A stretch of DNA of 64,000 nucleotides from Microglena sp. YARC. Its lineage: Eukaryota > Chlorophyta > Chlorophyceae > Chlamydomonadales > Chlamydomonadaceae. The stretch lies in the NCBI GenBank assembly GCA_022414725.1, contig CM039465.1:26312535-26376534 (forward strand). Direction: 5' to 3'. The translations under genes were made by a program, and so were the position numbers. The notes under the pieces are model-generated. The model saw nothing but the letters and a program-made list of their open reading frames with translations, did not search any database and was not told the DNA's origin. This document shows, piece after piece, positions 41,467-53,090 of the stretch; positions within the stretch are counted from its first letter, which is position 1, and each line of letters begins with the position of its first letter.

Positions 41467-42378
41467 AATGATGCATGCGATATTGACTGTTTTTCAAACA
41501 ATGTTATTTGTTTTTTACTTCGACCTAGTAGTTTTTCAGGTTTGTGGGGGTGCCTTTAAAACCTCACCTCCTGGACCAGGTTCTGAGGGGTATGTTGCCC
41601 AAACCCTCACTGTTATAAAACTGTCCAGCTGCCTCGGCGCTGTTCAGTCTCGGCATTGATTTTTGCTGAGTATGTAACTATATCCTCTCCCTTTAAAACC
41701 CTCGTGCTTTCATGTTATAAAATTGGATGGTCAGCAGGCTGTGCTGTTGTCCAGTCTCGGCAGTAATTTGCTGAGTTTATGTAACGAACCATCTCTCTCT
41801 CTCTCCTACGTCTGCTGCATGTAACAATATCCTCTCTTTCTCTCTCTCTCTCTGCATGATTTGCAATGATTTGCTGAGTTTATGTATCGAATCCCATCTC
41901 TGTTGTCCTCTCTATCTGCTGTCCTCCTTGATTTGATGAGTTTATGTAACGAATCCTTTCTCTGCTGTCTACCTTTTCTTCCCTCCCCTTTCCGCTCTCC
42001 TTCCCGCCTCTTGTTGGTTTCCTCTTTTGGACTGACCTAGTTTTTTTTAGGTTTCTGGGGGTGCCTTATAAAACCCTCTTGCTTCCTGTTATAAAATTTG
42101 ATGGTAGGCAGGCTGTGCTGCTGTCCTGTCTCAGGAGTGATTTGCTGAGTGTATGCAACGAATCCTCTCCCACACTCCCTGCTGTGCTTTCCGCTCTCCT
42201 GTACGGTGCTCTTTCCGCCTCTTGTTGGTTTCCTCTTTTGGACTGACCTAGTTTGTTTTCAGGTTTGTGTGAATGTGTGGGCGCCTTCAAAACCCTCGTG
42301 CTTCGTTTAATACAATTGGATTGCAGACAGGCTGTATCTCTGTCAAGTTTCGGCACTGATTTGCTGAGTTTATGCAAC

Positions 42379-42416
<38 letters not shown>

Positions 42417-42850
42417 CCCCCCCCCCCCCCCTTCTCTTTCTCTTTCTCTCTCTGCACTCAAATAAGTAAGAAATGCCTTTGAAGATCGCTCTGTTTTTTC
42501 GCCAAAAGACCTTTTATGCGTGTTTTTCATTCGCCACCTGGAGTTTACCTGTTGGACCAGGTTCTGAGGTGTAGAGTGCCCAAACCCTCACTGTTATAGA
42601 ACTGCCAAGCAGGTCCGGTGCTATATCATATATGGTATGGGCATTGTTTTTTTAGTGTGTAACTGTGTAACAACATCATTTTTTTACTGTCTCGGCCTGT
42701 CTCGGCGGGTAAGATAGGAAATCGGTTGGCGAATGAGATTGTTGGTTGTAATGCCTGTTATAACGGTTGGAATTCCGCTGATGAGATGGACGAACCGTCG
42801 GTTGGAATGGTCGAAAATACAGTTGCCGAAAGAGATTCCACAGCATCTGA
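41467..42850. repeat. Diverged ~150 bp repeats with CT microsatellites, copy 1
   Basis: Repeated modules contain 'ggtgcctt(t/a)aaacc...', 'TTTGCTGAGTTTATG(T/C)AACGA' and (CT)n or poly-C tracts (42382-42432). The same block occurs at 49013-50400. It looks like the long non-coding or terminal region of the element. No gene was seen. Confidence 0.6.
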
Positions 42851-43708
42851 AATGGATTCCGCAGCACCGAGATTCCGCAGCACTTGAAAAACAAGCTCGT
42901 TTTGGCTTCGTTAGGGTGTGCAACGTACAACCACTTCAACGGACTCAACAAGTTGTCTGGATTGTTGGGAAAGAAATACAATACCAAAAGACACTCGGCT
43001 GTATTCACAAAAAAAGATGACGCTTGCAATTACTTGCTAAAAAAAAGAAAAAGCGGCAAGTCATCTTGTGTGATCTCACTATCCGAAGATTTACACATTG
43101 TGAATTTAACGAAAAAAACAGAACTAACAAGCGGATTTTTACCAATGAGAATAGCTATTGTCAATAGGGCAAGATTTCAAGTAAACGAACTGATAGAAAC
43201 ATTGGCTAAATCAAACATCGAGGTTAAAGCCGTCAAAACCGATGCTGTATATGTTTTGAAAGAAGGAAACGATTTCAGTTGCATTGAGCACCTTATTGGA
43301 GACGGACTGGGTCAATTGAAATGGGAGAACAAATCAATGCCACCAAATCATCCTATTGGTTATGACTTTCGCCCACATAATAACTCAATAAAGGAGGAGG
43401 AGAAGGAGGAGGACATTCCTAAACCCACACGAAAAAAAGCTGAAAAAGAGATTATCCACTATATGGACGGATGCTCCGAATCCATTAGCCTACAGGCGAA
43501 TCCCTTAGGGACGAATCAAAGGCTAGACACAGAGAATCAAAATACACCACAAATAGACGTTAGTAAACTCAGTACAAAGGATATCAAACAATACCTTCAA
43601 ACCAATCTAGACGAATATATATTACAATCCCGTGTAAATCCAGCAAGCACAAAAGAGGTAAAAAATAGAACATTTGTTAACGGTCTAGCTGGTTGTGGAA
43701 AGTCTTAC
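42850..43708 (+). pseudogene. Copy 2: B-family DNA polymerase palm fragment fused to SF1 helicase start
   Basis: One frame reads KNKLVLASLGCATYNHFN (resembling polymerase motif B, K-x6-(N/A)S-x-G), then PMRIAIVNRARFQVNELIET, then VKAVKTDAVYVLKEG (motif C-like, with TDA in place of DTDS). A charged linker follows (KEEEKEEDIPKPTRKKAEKE), then NGLAGCGKSY, the Walker A of a superfamily 1 helicase. There is no exonuclease domain and no N-terminus. The polymerase would copy the element's DNA and the helicase would unwind it. The fusion in one frame is unusual. The frame ends at the insertion that follows Walker A. Confidence 0.6.
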
Positions 43709-45102
43709 AGTCCCGCACAGCCAGCCGCACAGGTGGTGTGCCATCAAGCAGATGTTCCCAGGATATGCCGGACAGCGTAGGATTCATAGACGGCGGAGGG
43801 CCAGGCGCAGGTGGCAGATCCACCGGTGGAGGTGGAGGGGGCTCCTGCGAGGTGCCAGCAGCAGATCTGTGGACACTCGTGGCAGCAGCCTCGCGAGCCC
43901 GAGTATGGTAAGCACCAAGAGCCCGCTCTGCAGGGTTGCGAGCCTGCTCTGCAAGGTTGAGTAGAGACCCAAAGGACCAAGAGACGAACTCCGCAGCAAA
44001 GACGGCTTGACCACCTCAGGTAGGTCCGGTGGAAGCGGCGCAAGCAGAGCGGCAGACGGAGGCTTGAAACCGCAGGAGAAGGTGCCAATTGAGGCTCATA
44101 CACCGGAGAGACAGTGGAGGTGTGGAAAACCCTAGTAGCAGAAGAGGGAGTGACTCCACCGAAGTCGCCACTTCTGCACTCTGTAGATCTTCCATACAAT
44201 CATCAGAGTAATCTTCCTTTGAGTCGTCAGACTTGCCGTAAGCATAGCCATCTTCATGGCTATGGAGAGCAAGGTCTACAGTGTCGTAGGTAAAGCGGGC
44301 ATCAGCGGGTGGAGGCGACCTTGCATACTGGATAATCTGTGTGGAAACACAGCATAGGCGCATCAGAATATCCTCAACCTCAGGTCGGAGACGTTGGACA
44401 AAAGGAGAAGGAGACGGAGAAATGGAGGTATTGGAGGGGGGGGTGGCTTCCATGATGGCGGAAGGAGACTCATCTCCGGCAGCAGAGGCTGCTGGCGCGC
44501 AATCATCTAGCCAATCAGTGGGAACACGAATCTTTAGAGGAAGAATTCGGTCGCATCCATTACTGATAATGACGCTCTCCATACCGCGCGACCAGGAAAT
44601 ACCATTCTGTGGGTAAGTTTCTCGAAGCCGGCAGGAGGCCCACGCGGAAGTTGCATTGTAAAGCAGTGGTAGAAGTAATAAGCCCGTAACCTATCAGCTA
44701 GAAAGCACTTCGAAGAGTGGACAGAGATGTATGCAGCGGAGACAGACGCGCCAATCTATACACGGAGACAAGAAATAGCGTTACAAGGACAGGCGGACGC
44801 CAAAGAACACCAGCGGTGGGAGAGGCGGACGTCTGTAACCTGACTAGACCCTAAGTCAGGAATCTTAAGCCAGGCACCGGCTATACAGAGTGTGTCAGTG
44901 AGAGACCGATGACGCAGTCAACAGGAAGCTGTCACCGTGTCATGAAGGATGACACAGTCTACGGGAAGCTGACACAGTACAGACAGAAACACTGTCTGGG
45001 CCGATAGTTCTAAGGAAGTACATAAGTAGTCACCAAGTCATAAAACGCGTGAGAGCACCGCAATTCATGCTGACAAATTGTAGATGCATTAAAGAATTTT
45101 GA
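43709..45102 (-). mobile_element. 1.4 kb insertion in the helicase, copy 2
   Basis: It matches 35900-37300. A minus-strand frame opens at ATG 44582 (MESVIISNGCDRILPLKIRV) and continues, with frame breaks relative to copy 1, through ARSPPPADARFTYDTVDLAL to the Pro-rich part. About 10-15 codons of the helicase between Walker A and ILVVAPW are missing, so the insertion came with a small deletion. It was already in place before the 7.5 kb duplication. The identity (LTR-type gag fragment?) is unproven. Confidence 0.5.
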
Positions 45103-46471
45103 ACCAAACCAGATATTGGTAGTGGCTCCATGGAATTCACAAGTTAGAGAAGCTCTCAAGAAAACCACTGGTATCAACGCATGCACATTTCACAGCCTCA
45201 TGGGATTTGATCATAATGGGAATAAAACACTAGGTTGTCATTCGATGGAAGGAATTAAATGCGTCATATTTGAGGAAATAATGTTGCTCACAAGACGCAA
45301 CCTGGTTGACGTGTACAAGTTTATGCAGAATAAAAAACTATACATACTGGCTAACGGAGACTCTCATCAACTGGAATCCATTGGAGATGACGTAAGCACT
45401 GATGAAAAGACAGGGTATATCACCAAAATGTTCAAATGGACAATGACGCTAACAAAGAATCATCGATTGGAAACAGATGAAGATGAATTGAAAATGATTG
45501 AATTTTTCAATGACCTACTTCATTCTGATTTGGGTGTTTATAAAACTATCTTGAAGCATTTCCCAAAAAAGATATTGAAATCATTGGAAGACCTCAAAGA
45601 ACTGGGTATTAATAAAGCGATCACACATCGAGATACTAGTTCGAATAGTGTCAACAAATATCAAGACAGTCTGATTGACAAGAAAAAGATAGAGAAAGCT
45701 GATAAACTCAAGACACTGGACAATGGAATCAAATATCACTACAATCAGGAACTGATCTGCAAGACAACAATAAACAGAGTGGTAAAGGATTCTCCTAAGA
45801 CCAAGGATTCGCCTAAGATTACTCCCCGCGGGACTCATGCGCAAAGCGCTTCCAAGGGTGCGCCTATGATCAAGAGCAAGAAGATAAAAATGCGACCCAA
45901 CTACAGATACACTATTGTTGGACAAACCAATAAACATTTCACTCTGCAAGATGTTCAAGACAAAGAACTTAGAGTCGATATCCCCCATGACATGATTGTC
46001 GAACATTTCAAACTATCACACGCTAACACTTGCCATTCAGAACAAGGTGCTTGTATTGATGAGAAATTTGTCATTTGCGACATGAGCATTATAACAGACA
46101 TCCGCTGGGCCTACTGTGCTGTCTCAAGGTGTGTCAGGCTAGATGACATGTATTTCTTGGACTTTGACTTGAAGGAATTGAACTTGATAGAGTTCTTCAA
46201 CGGGAAGATTTGCGGCTACAAGAAACAAGACAGGAAACGAGACAAGAACTTCGTGCCTTGCAAAAAGTACATCACTGTTGATTGGTGCATAGAGCTTTAC
46301 AAAAAGGAAAATAATAGAATTTGCAGGAAATGCCAACAGTACATGGGAGTAGAAAAAACATTCAAAAAACCAATGTACTGTAGACAGAGAGGACAACGCC
46401 CTGCATCATATCAAATCGAATTGCCATCTGTGTTGCCTGCAATGCAACAGAGCGAACCAAAAAAATACTGA
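45103..46471 (+). pseudogene. Copy 2: SF1 helicase remainder
   Basis: The frame reads ILVVAPWNSQVREALKKTTG (motif Ia), CTFHSLMG, VIFEEIMLL (Walker B-like, E-E), ILANGDSHQLESIGD (motif III, GD-x-x-QL), LTKNHRLETDE (motif IV region), THRDTSSNSVNKY, LSHANTCHSEQGACID (motif V) and YCAVSRCVRLDDMYFLD (motif VI with Arg finger). This is the order of Pif1/RecD-type superfamily 1 helicases. The HNH part that follows in copy 1 starts here too (NRICRKCQQYMGVEK) but is lost by one extra A in an A-run near 46355. Confidence 0.8.
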
Positions 46472-46509
46472 TTGATCCTCCCCCTCCATAAACATTCATA
46501 ATATATATA

Positions 46510-47585
46510 ATGAATCTTGAATCCATTTTGAAAGCTAATCCAAATCTAAAATTGCTGTCCAAGGCAAAGCTATTTACTAGATTAAAAGACGACGGGATTA
46601 CCAAACGAGATATCGAAGATTACTTCAATCCACGAGAGCTAACACAAATTTACCAAAGACCACAAAACACTAAATTCAAATTCAAGATCACTGCAAAACC
46701 CAGATCATTCCAGATTGATGTGGCAATTGTGCCATTGTCGAGCAAGAGGATAAATAACAACATCAATCAAATTCTTATGTGTATTGATATCATTTCTCGC
46801 AAAGCTTATTGCTACCCACTGAAAAGCGGTAAGATGGATGACGTTTTAGATGCCTATCAGGAATTTATAGGCGATGTAGAAGAAAATATCAACAGTGTAT
46901 CAGGAGATAATTTTTTTGCATCTTCAATATTTGAGTCTTTCAATAAAGAACTAAATATAAAGGTATATACGGACGTTGCAAAAGAAGACCACATTACTCC
47001 GATGGGAACAAGCTGGGAATCGTTGACAGATTTACTAGGACACTGAAGGGTCTGATAAAGAAATACTCACTAGAGAACAAGACTAAAAAATGGGTAGACG
47101 CACTTGGTGAAATTGTTGAGCTGTATAACGACTCCCCTCATTCTGGGTTGAAAGATGCTTCGCCCAACGAGGTGTATGACGATCTCGATTATTCTCAAAA
47201 GCTATATGAAGCTCAATTCAAAAAAAATCAAAAGATGAACGACAAAGTGACCCTGAAAGTAGGAGACAGAGTGCGTGTAATGTTACAGAAGAAGACCTTT
47301 GAAAAGGAGAAGGCCAGATTTTCTACAGAGATTTACACCATTGAAGAACACATAGCATACAGATTCAAGCTGAGAGGAGTCAAACGTCTGTATAGACCAA
47401 GCGAATTGAACGTTGTTACAAACGTGAAAGATAGACTGGAGCCAGAAAAAGAAGACAATCAAATCAGAAGGATGCAAAGGTCAAAGGCATTTAATTCCTA
47501 TGACGAGATTGTTACTGCTATTGATAAGAAGGACGAACCAAAAGCAAAAAGAACCGTGCGAAAGCCCAAACGGTTTGCTGAGTAA
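46510..47585 (+). pseudogene. Copy 2: retroviral-type (rve) integrase, one frameshift
   Basis: The frame is open from MNLESILKANPN to about 47010, covering the first two catalytic Asp residues. One missing G near 47007 (a GGGG run in copy 1) shifts it before the third acidic residue. The C-terminal half is open again to 47585. Except for that base it is the better version of the gene. Integrases of this type insert double-stranded DNA of Polinton-like elements, LTR elements and some large viruses. Confidence 0.8.
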
Positions 47586-47586
47586 T

Positions 47587-47600
47587 AGCGGCGTTCCGCT
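47587..47600 (+). terminator. Hairpin after the integrase, copy 2
   Basis: AGCGGCGTTCCGCT, the same as at 39784-39797, with its first base 2 bp after the integrase stop codon. Confidence 0.45.
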
Positions 47601-47774
47601 AACCAACAGTCATTCGCTTCGCTCATGACTTCCTCTTGACTTCATCCATTCCTCCTCCTGCGAGTAACGGGGGCGGAACGGTAACCGGTATATCAGTCGC
47701 ATCCTGCGCGGAGAGTACAAAGGTGTAACAAAGTGTAACGATTCGTATTTTGTCGTATTTTGTCGAATTTTGAT

Positions 47775-47930
47775 TCGGCTGGAATTCTAGGGGGGGCAAG
47801 GTCCATACTGTGGACGTTGGGGGGGGTAAACGACACACGACAGTTTTACTAATCGGAGTCAGGTTCACACTTCAGCGTAGGGCGATTCGCGGCTGGAATT
47901 CTAGGGGGGGCAAGGTCCATACTGTGGACG

Positions 47931-47962
<32 letters not shown>
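47775..47962 (+). repeat. Duplicated G-rich palindromic block, copy 2
   Basis: Equivalent to 39965-40161, with G-runs of about 8 and 30. The flanking GTCCATACTGTGGAC hairpin is conserved in all four blocks. Confidence 0.7.
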
Positions 47963-47963
<1 letters not shown>

Positions 47964-48937
47964 AAACGTTGTACTGGGCCTGCTGACGACTACTATTTTT
48001 TCTTATCTATTCGCCTTCAGTCTCATACGCAAAGCGTGTGTCGCGTCAACTCCCGAATCTTAGGCGAATTGTTGATCAAAAATCACGGTAATGCACCCGC
48101 CCACGGTACAAGCCGCCCACGGTACTACCACGGTATTGCACGGGGAAATCTATCGGACATCCCCCGAGATATAATTCGTGCGGAGGGACTATCGGAAAGA
48201 CCCCTACTGGTTTTTTGGGGTAAAATGAAGTTATCGAAAAAGACCCGAAGACCGGCATGCTCCATAGGTAGGTGCTGCGTCCTGCGTCGCAGACGGTCGC
48301 AGACGCAACGTCGAAGTGTCTGTTACGTCCTGAGACGCAACGTGGGGAGGGCCCGTCGCGTCGAAGTCGCAGCTTCAGTGTGTTTTTTGCGTCGTAGACT
48401 ATGGGTCGGTTGCCGGTCGGTTGCATCTCAGGACGCAGGCTATACAATATGGACGCAGTGCTGGGGCCTGGGGGTCCTCCTGAACAACGTAGTCACTTTC
48501 CCTTTGCTTAGTATTTAAGGATTTTTTTGTAGTTCCAAAGTTGTTCGAAGTTGCTTTATTTAACATCCAAATTTTGAGACGCTGTTGAGACGTTATTGCT
48601 GTCACAATCTGTTTCTTAAGCCAAAATACGTGTCGCCTACTCGCATTGACTCTGCCAGAAGTGTCGGGATCTGGACGGGTCGACTGTCAGACTGTTTCCT
48701 ATTGAAAGATTACAATGGCCGCTTTTATCCTGGCAGTGGAAACACCACCGCCCCCGGGGGAACGAACTCGAGACACTCGCTGTCTTCCGGTGTCTTCCGG
48801 CAGTGGGGCTCGAACTCCCGCAGGCGAAAGCTCTACGTGCGGTGTCTGGACCATGCAGCAGCCCTCCAGACAGGGCCATTGAGGGTAGCGCGGGAATGCA
48901 AAATAGTGAAACATACGGGACCAAAATTCAGCAAAAC

Positions 48938-49012
48938 TGCCCCGTACCGGTCTCGAACCGGTGACCTTGGCGTTATTAGCACCACGCTCTAACCAGCTGA
49001 GCTAACAGGGCC
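48938..49012 (-). tRNA. tRNA-Ile(AAT)-like sequence, probably a pseudogene (copy 2)
   Basis: It is identical to 41392-41466 except one D-loop base (A for G). It has the same defective acceptor stem. Confidence 0.6.
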
Positions 49013-49925
49013 AACAGATGCAAGCGATATTGACTGTTTTTTAAACAATGTTATTTGTTTTTTACTTCGACCTAGTAGTTTTTCAGGTTTGTGGGGGTGC
49101 CTTTAAAACCTCACCTCCTGGACCAGGTTCTGAGGGGTATGTTGCCCAAACCCTCACTGTTATAAAACTGTCCAGCTGCCTCGGCGCTGTTCAGTCTCGG
49201 CATTGATTTTTGCTGAGTATGTAACTATATCCTCTCCCTTTAAAACCCTCGTGCTTTCATGTTATAAAATTGGATGGTCAGCAGGCTGTGCTGTTGTCCA
49301 GTCTCGGCAGTAATTTGCTGAGTTTATGTAACGAACCATCTCTCTCTCTCTCCTACGTCTGCTGCATGTAACAATATCCTCTCTTTCTCTCTCTCTCTCT
49401 GCATGATTTGCAATGATTTGCTGAGTTTATGTATCGAATCCCATCTCTGTTGTCCTCTCTATCTGCTGTCCTCCTTGATTTGATGAGTTTATGTAACGAA
49501 TCCTTTCTCTGCTGTCTACCTTTTCTTCCCTCCCCTTTCCGCTCTCCTTCCGCCCTCTTGTTGGTTTCCTCTTTTGGACTGACCTAGTTTTTTTTAGGTT
49601 TCTGGGGGTGCCTTATAAAACCCTCTTGCTTCCTGTTATAAAATTTGATGGTAGGCAGGCTGTGCTGCTGTCCTGTCTCAGGAGTGATTTGCTGAGTGTA
49701 TGCAACGAATCCTCTCCCACACTCCCTGCTGTGCTTTCCGCTCTCCTGTACGGTGCTCTTTCCGCCTCTTGTTGGTTTCCTCTTTTGGACTGACCTAGTT
49801 TGTTTTCAGGTTTGTGTGAATGTGTGGGCGCCTTCAAAACCCTCGTGCTTCGTTTAATACAATTGGATTGCAGACAGGCTGTATCTCTGTCAAGTTTCGG
49901 CACTGATTTGCTGAGTTTATGCAAC

Positions 49926-49991
<66 letters not shown>

Positions 49992-50400
49992 TTCTCTTTC
50001 TCTTTCTCTCTCTGCACTCAAATAAGTAAGAAATGCCTTTGAAGATCGCTCTGTTTTTTCGCCAAAAGACCTTTTATGCGTGTTTTTCATTCGCCACCTG
50101 GAGTTTACCTGTTGGACCAGGTTCTGAGGTGTAGAGTGCCCAAACCCTCACTGTTATAGAACTGCCAAGCAGGTCCGGTGCTATATCATATATGGTATGG
50201 GCATTGTTTTTTTAGTGTGTAACTGTGTAACAACATCATTTTTTTACTGTCTCGGCCTGTCTCGGCGGGTAAGATAGGAAATCGGTTGGCGAATGAGATT
50301 GTTGGTTGTAATGCCTGTTATAACGGTTGGAATTCCGCTGATGAGATGGACGAACCGTCGGTTGGAATGGTCGAAAATACAGTTGCCGAAAGAGATTCCG
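49013..50400. repeat. Diverged ~150 bp repeats with CT microsatellites, copy 2
   Basis: The same as 41467-42850. It differs in the length of the CT/poly-C tract at 49928-49990. Confidence 0.6.
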
Positions 50401-50507
50401 CAGCATCTGAAATGGATTCCGCAGCACCGAGATTCCGCAGCACTTGAAAAACAAGCTCGTTTTGGCTTCGTTAGGGTGTGCAACGTACAACCACTTCAAC
50501 GGACTCA

Positions 50508-51550
50508 CCCTTGGGCCGACCATGGTCGCGACCACCGCACGCCACCGCAGGCGCAGGGACGGCGCCCAACGGACATCGGACACCCGCACCCGCATCGGAC
50601 ACCCGCACCCGCACCCGACTATTTATGTAACCCCTCTGTATGTAACCTCATGCTCTCTAGCCCGAGTTCAAATTTAAATTCAAATGCGACGCCAGATCTG
50701 CCTGCGTGCCACTCGTGAGTGTGACTGACAGTCAGGGAACTCCGCCCCGGACTCCCCTCACCTGGTCGCCCTCGCCGATCTCTTACGCCCCCCCCGTGCA
50801 AATGCCCAATTGCCCTCTCTACTCACATCTAATCACCTCCAGGGATCACCTCTACTCCATCCATGCATCTTGCCACCTCAATTTCGTCACGTCCGTCTCT
50901 CTAGCTCCTTCGGGTAGCTTCCTGAAGTCTCGCCGATTTGGCGGACTGCTTTCTTTATTTCTATTTATTTCTAACCTCACTTCTTTCAACCCAGACAACT
51001 GCACTACTCGTGCGTGTGATAACGAGCGTTACCATCGCCTAAACAACCGCACTTGTCTTGATGCTTTCGAACGTCCGAGGCTCCTTTCTTTTCCCGAATG
51101 CACCCATGCGCGCAATGCATGTCACCTCCTTTCTAAAGAATGCTACCTTTATTCTGCCCAACTGAACTCCAGGCTAAACGGCCTCGCTCAACAGAGGCCC
51201 GACACCAGGCGGAAGCAGACGCGAACACAACTGCGTACAAGGCAACTTGGCCTGATAACAGACGGAAACAGACGCGAATACAACTGCGTCCAAGACAACT
51301 AGCTACAGGGGGGGCCTGCCCGTTCATCGTACAAACTTCAGTTGCTTGGCACAGTTCGATACACCTCCCAAGCACAGTCCAAGGCAGCCAGCAACAGGGG
51401 AGATCAGCCCGTTCATGGGACCAAGTGCAGTCACTTGGTACCGTTACACAAGTGGCGTGGCTTAGCCGGCCAAGACAGCAAGAGGACCATAGCCCAAGGA
51501 GAGAGGACCACAAGTGGCTTGGCTTGGACGGGTCAAGACAGAAAGAGGAC
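50508..51550. other. Unassigned region right of the duplicated element
   Basis: It begins with CACCCGCACCCGCATCGGA-type short repeats. From 51190 to 51540 there are imperfect duplications (CAGACGCGAACACAACTGCG and CAGACGCGAATACAACTGCG; 'agaggaccac...gtggcttggctt'). A plus frame 50706-51302 has no recognised domain. Confidence 0.35.
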
Positions 51551-51585
51551 CACTTGTATATATCATATTAGTGCATCCATCCAAC

Positions 51586-52125
51586 ATGTCCGGACAAAAA
51601 GTACGTGGGGAAGCCAATTTGATCCTGCCCACTTTTGGACTGCCCTGCCTGTACTGCCTGTACTGCATGTGCTGCCTGTGCTGCCTGCCCCCCAGCATCT
51701 CGGCCTCTCCCCTCCCCCATCAACTCAGCACAGGAGCAGTTCGCAGATCTTATCAAGGCAGTACAGAATCAATACAACCGAGGAGTAGTGTACTAGGGGG
51801 CATAGCCCCCCAGGTGTGGTCTCCTCTTACCCCAGAGCCGTCACAAAGACAGGCGGGCAACACGAAGACAGGCTGGCAACACGAGCCCTCACAAAGACAG
51901 CCTGGCAACATGAGCCTAACTGGCTTGATCTCAGTAGTCCAACAGAGCTTTGGCGGAGGGGAGCAGCAATCAGAAATGTCGCCCTACCTTCAGTTTGTCA
52001 GGTACCAGATATATCAGCATTTTTTCAGCTGCGAGCAGCAGCTTCTGGGCAGCTCCCTTGACTTGCTATTCATGACCTACTTGCACCTACCCCTGTCCAG
52101 TATTACTTTTCTTTTCAGCTACTAG
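51586..52125 (+). CDS. Candidate first exon of a type II membrane protein
   Basis: A frame opens at ATG 51586, 20-30 bp after a TATATATCATATTA stretch. It reads MSGQKVRGEANLILPTFGLP followed by a Cys/Leu/Tyr-rich hydrophobic segment of about 20 residues, then a polar Ser/Gln/Pro-rich stem. That is the layout of a Golgi glycosyltransferase signal anchor, and GT49-like exons lie downstream on the same strand. However, the hydrophobic run is encoded by short CTGCCTGTA-type repeats, so it may be chance. The true exon end is unclear; a GTACCA donor-like site follows TTTGTCAG near 52000. Confidence 0.25.
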   Translation: MSGQKVRGEANLILPTFGLPCLYCLYCMCCLCCLPPSISASPLPHQLSTGAVRRSYQGSTESIQPRSSVLGGIAPQVWSPLTPEPSQRQAGNTKTGWQHEPSQRQPGNMSLTGLISVVQQSFGGGEQQSEMSPYLQFVRYQIYQHFFSCEQQLLGSSLDLLFMTYLHLPLSSITFLFSY

Positions 52126-52510
52126 CAGCAGCTTCTAGGCAGTTCCCTTGACCTGCTATTCATGACCTACTTGGACCTACCCCTGTCCCGCATAGCTTTT
52201 GTTTTCAGCTACGAGCAGCAGCTTCTGGGCAGCTCCCTTGCCTTGCTATTCATGACCTACTTGCACCTACCCCTGTCCAGCATTACTTTTCTTTTCAGCT
52301 ACGAGCAGCAGCTTCTAGGCAGCTCCCTTGACCTGCTATTCACGACCTACTTGCACCTACCCCTGTCCAGCATTACTTTTCTTTTCAGCTACGAGCAGCA
52401 GCTTCTAGGCAGCTCTCCAGACTGGCTATTCAGCCAAACTTGGTGCAACCTAGTGCAACTTGAAGCAGTGTTTTTCTTTTCAGCTATAAGCAGCAGCTTC
52501 TAGGCAGCTC
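52025..52510 (+). repeat. 91 bp tandem repeat, each with a splice-acceptor-like edge
   Basis: The word GCAGCAGCTTCTGGGCAGCT recurs at about 52034, 52124, 52215, 52306 and 52397, a 91 bp period. Each unit contains CATTACTTTTCTTTTCAG, a strong 3' splice-site-like tract, followed by a potential coding edge (YEQQLLGSSLDLLF). A reverse-complement copy of the unit edge lies at about 52618-52665. Confidence 0.85.
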
Positions 52511-52617
52511 CCCTGACTGGCTATTCAACCAAAGCTGACGCAGCCTAGTGTATCTGGAAGCTGACAGAATCCACTGTCCAGAACTGTTGCAATCTTGGGG
52601 CTTAGCCTAGTGGCTGA

Positions 52618-52665
52618 CTAGGGAGCTGCCTAGAAGCTGCTGCTTGTAGCTGAAAAGAAAAACTG
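52618..52665 (-). repeat. Inverted copy of the 91 bp repeat edge
   Basis: GGGAGCTGCCTAGAAGCTGC continuing TGCTTGTAGCTGAAAAGAAAA is the reverse complement of the repeat at 52025-52510. Together they could form a long hairpin in RNA. Confidence 0.75.
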
Positions 52666-53090
52666 TGACTTAAAGCTGACTCAATCAGCTGTCCAGAACT
52701 TCCAACATATTTGGATGTAGCTTAGTGGCTGGCTCAAGGAGTTGCCTGGAATCTACTAACAAAAGCTGAACAGTAAACTTTGTGTGAGATCACTGTTTAT
52801 TTTTGGGGCTACGGGTGGTAGCTTATAGGCAGCTCCCTTTCGTCACTCGTGGGACAGACATGGAGCTGGCTAGTGTGCAGGGCTTTTTTTACAAATCTGA
52901 AAGTGGTTTTTTTCTAGCTTGACGGTTTTAGGCCTCCTCCAGGGACAGCGTGTTAGTGATTTATATACCTTCTTAAAGCTTTTACAGCCTATTGTAGCTG
53001 TCTAGGGCCATTTCAGGATTTGTTTTTTACTTTTTACAGCGTTATTTTCGACAAAAAAATGTCAAAACTAGCGATCGCTATAGATAGCGG
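52666..53090. other. No gene recognised
   Basis: T-rich intron-like sequence with several TTTTTTAC..CAG tracts. Confidence 0.3.

Larger units (their letters stand above)
35421..42947 (+). mobile_element. PolB-helicase-HNH-integrase element, copy 1
   Basis: A direct repeat of the segment 43240-50507, collinear throughout. It starts inside the polymerase frame (CCGATGCTGTATATGTTTTG) and ends where copy 2's polymerase region continues. Relative to copy 2 it carries many one-base differences, mostly extra bases in short homopolymers, concentrated in 35421-39450. It has one 257 bp extra segment, a SINE plus duplicated target, at 40478-40734. Confidence 0.85.
42884..50507 (+). mobile_element. PolB-helicase-HNH-integrase element, copy 2
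   Basis: This is the cleaner of the two tandem copies. It begins with the polymerase region (42.9 kb) and ends in the first ~60 bp of the next polymerase region, where similarity stops abruptly at 50507 (GGACTCA then CCCTTGGG). The layout implies a head-to-tail array of one unit of about 7.55 kb, or an assembly product. Confidence 0.85.

Noticed and set aside
42066..42530. Arg-Glu-rich minus frame (and its twin at 49613-50017)
   Set aside because: Produced by a (CT)n/poly-C tract whose length differs between the copies; no conserved flanking protein.
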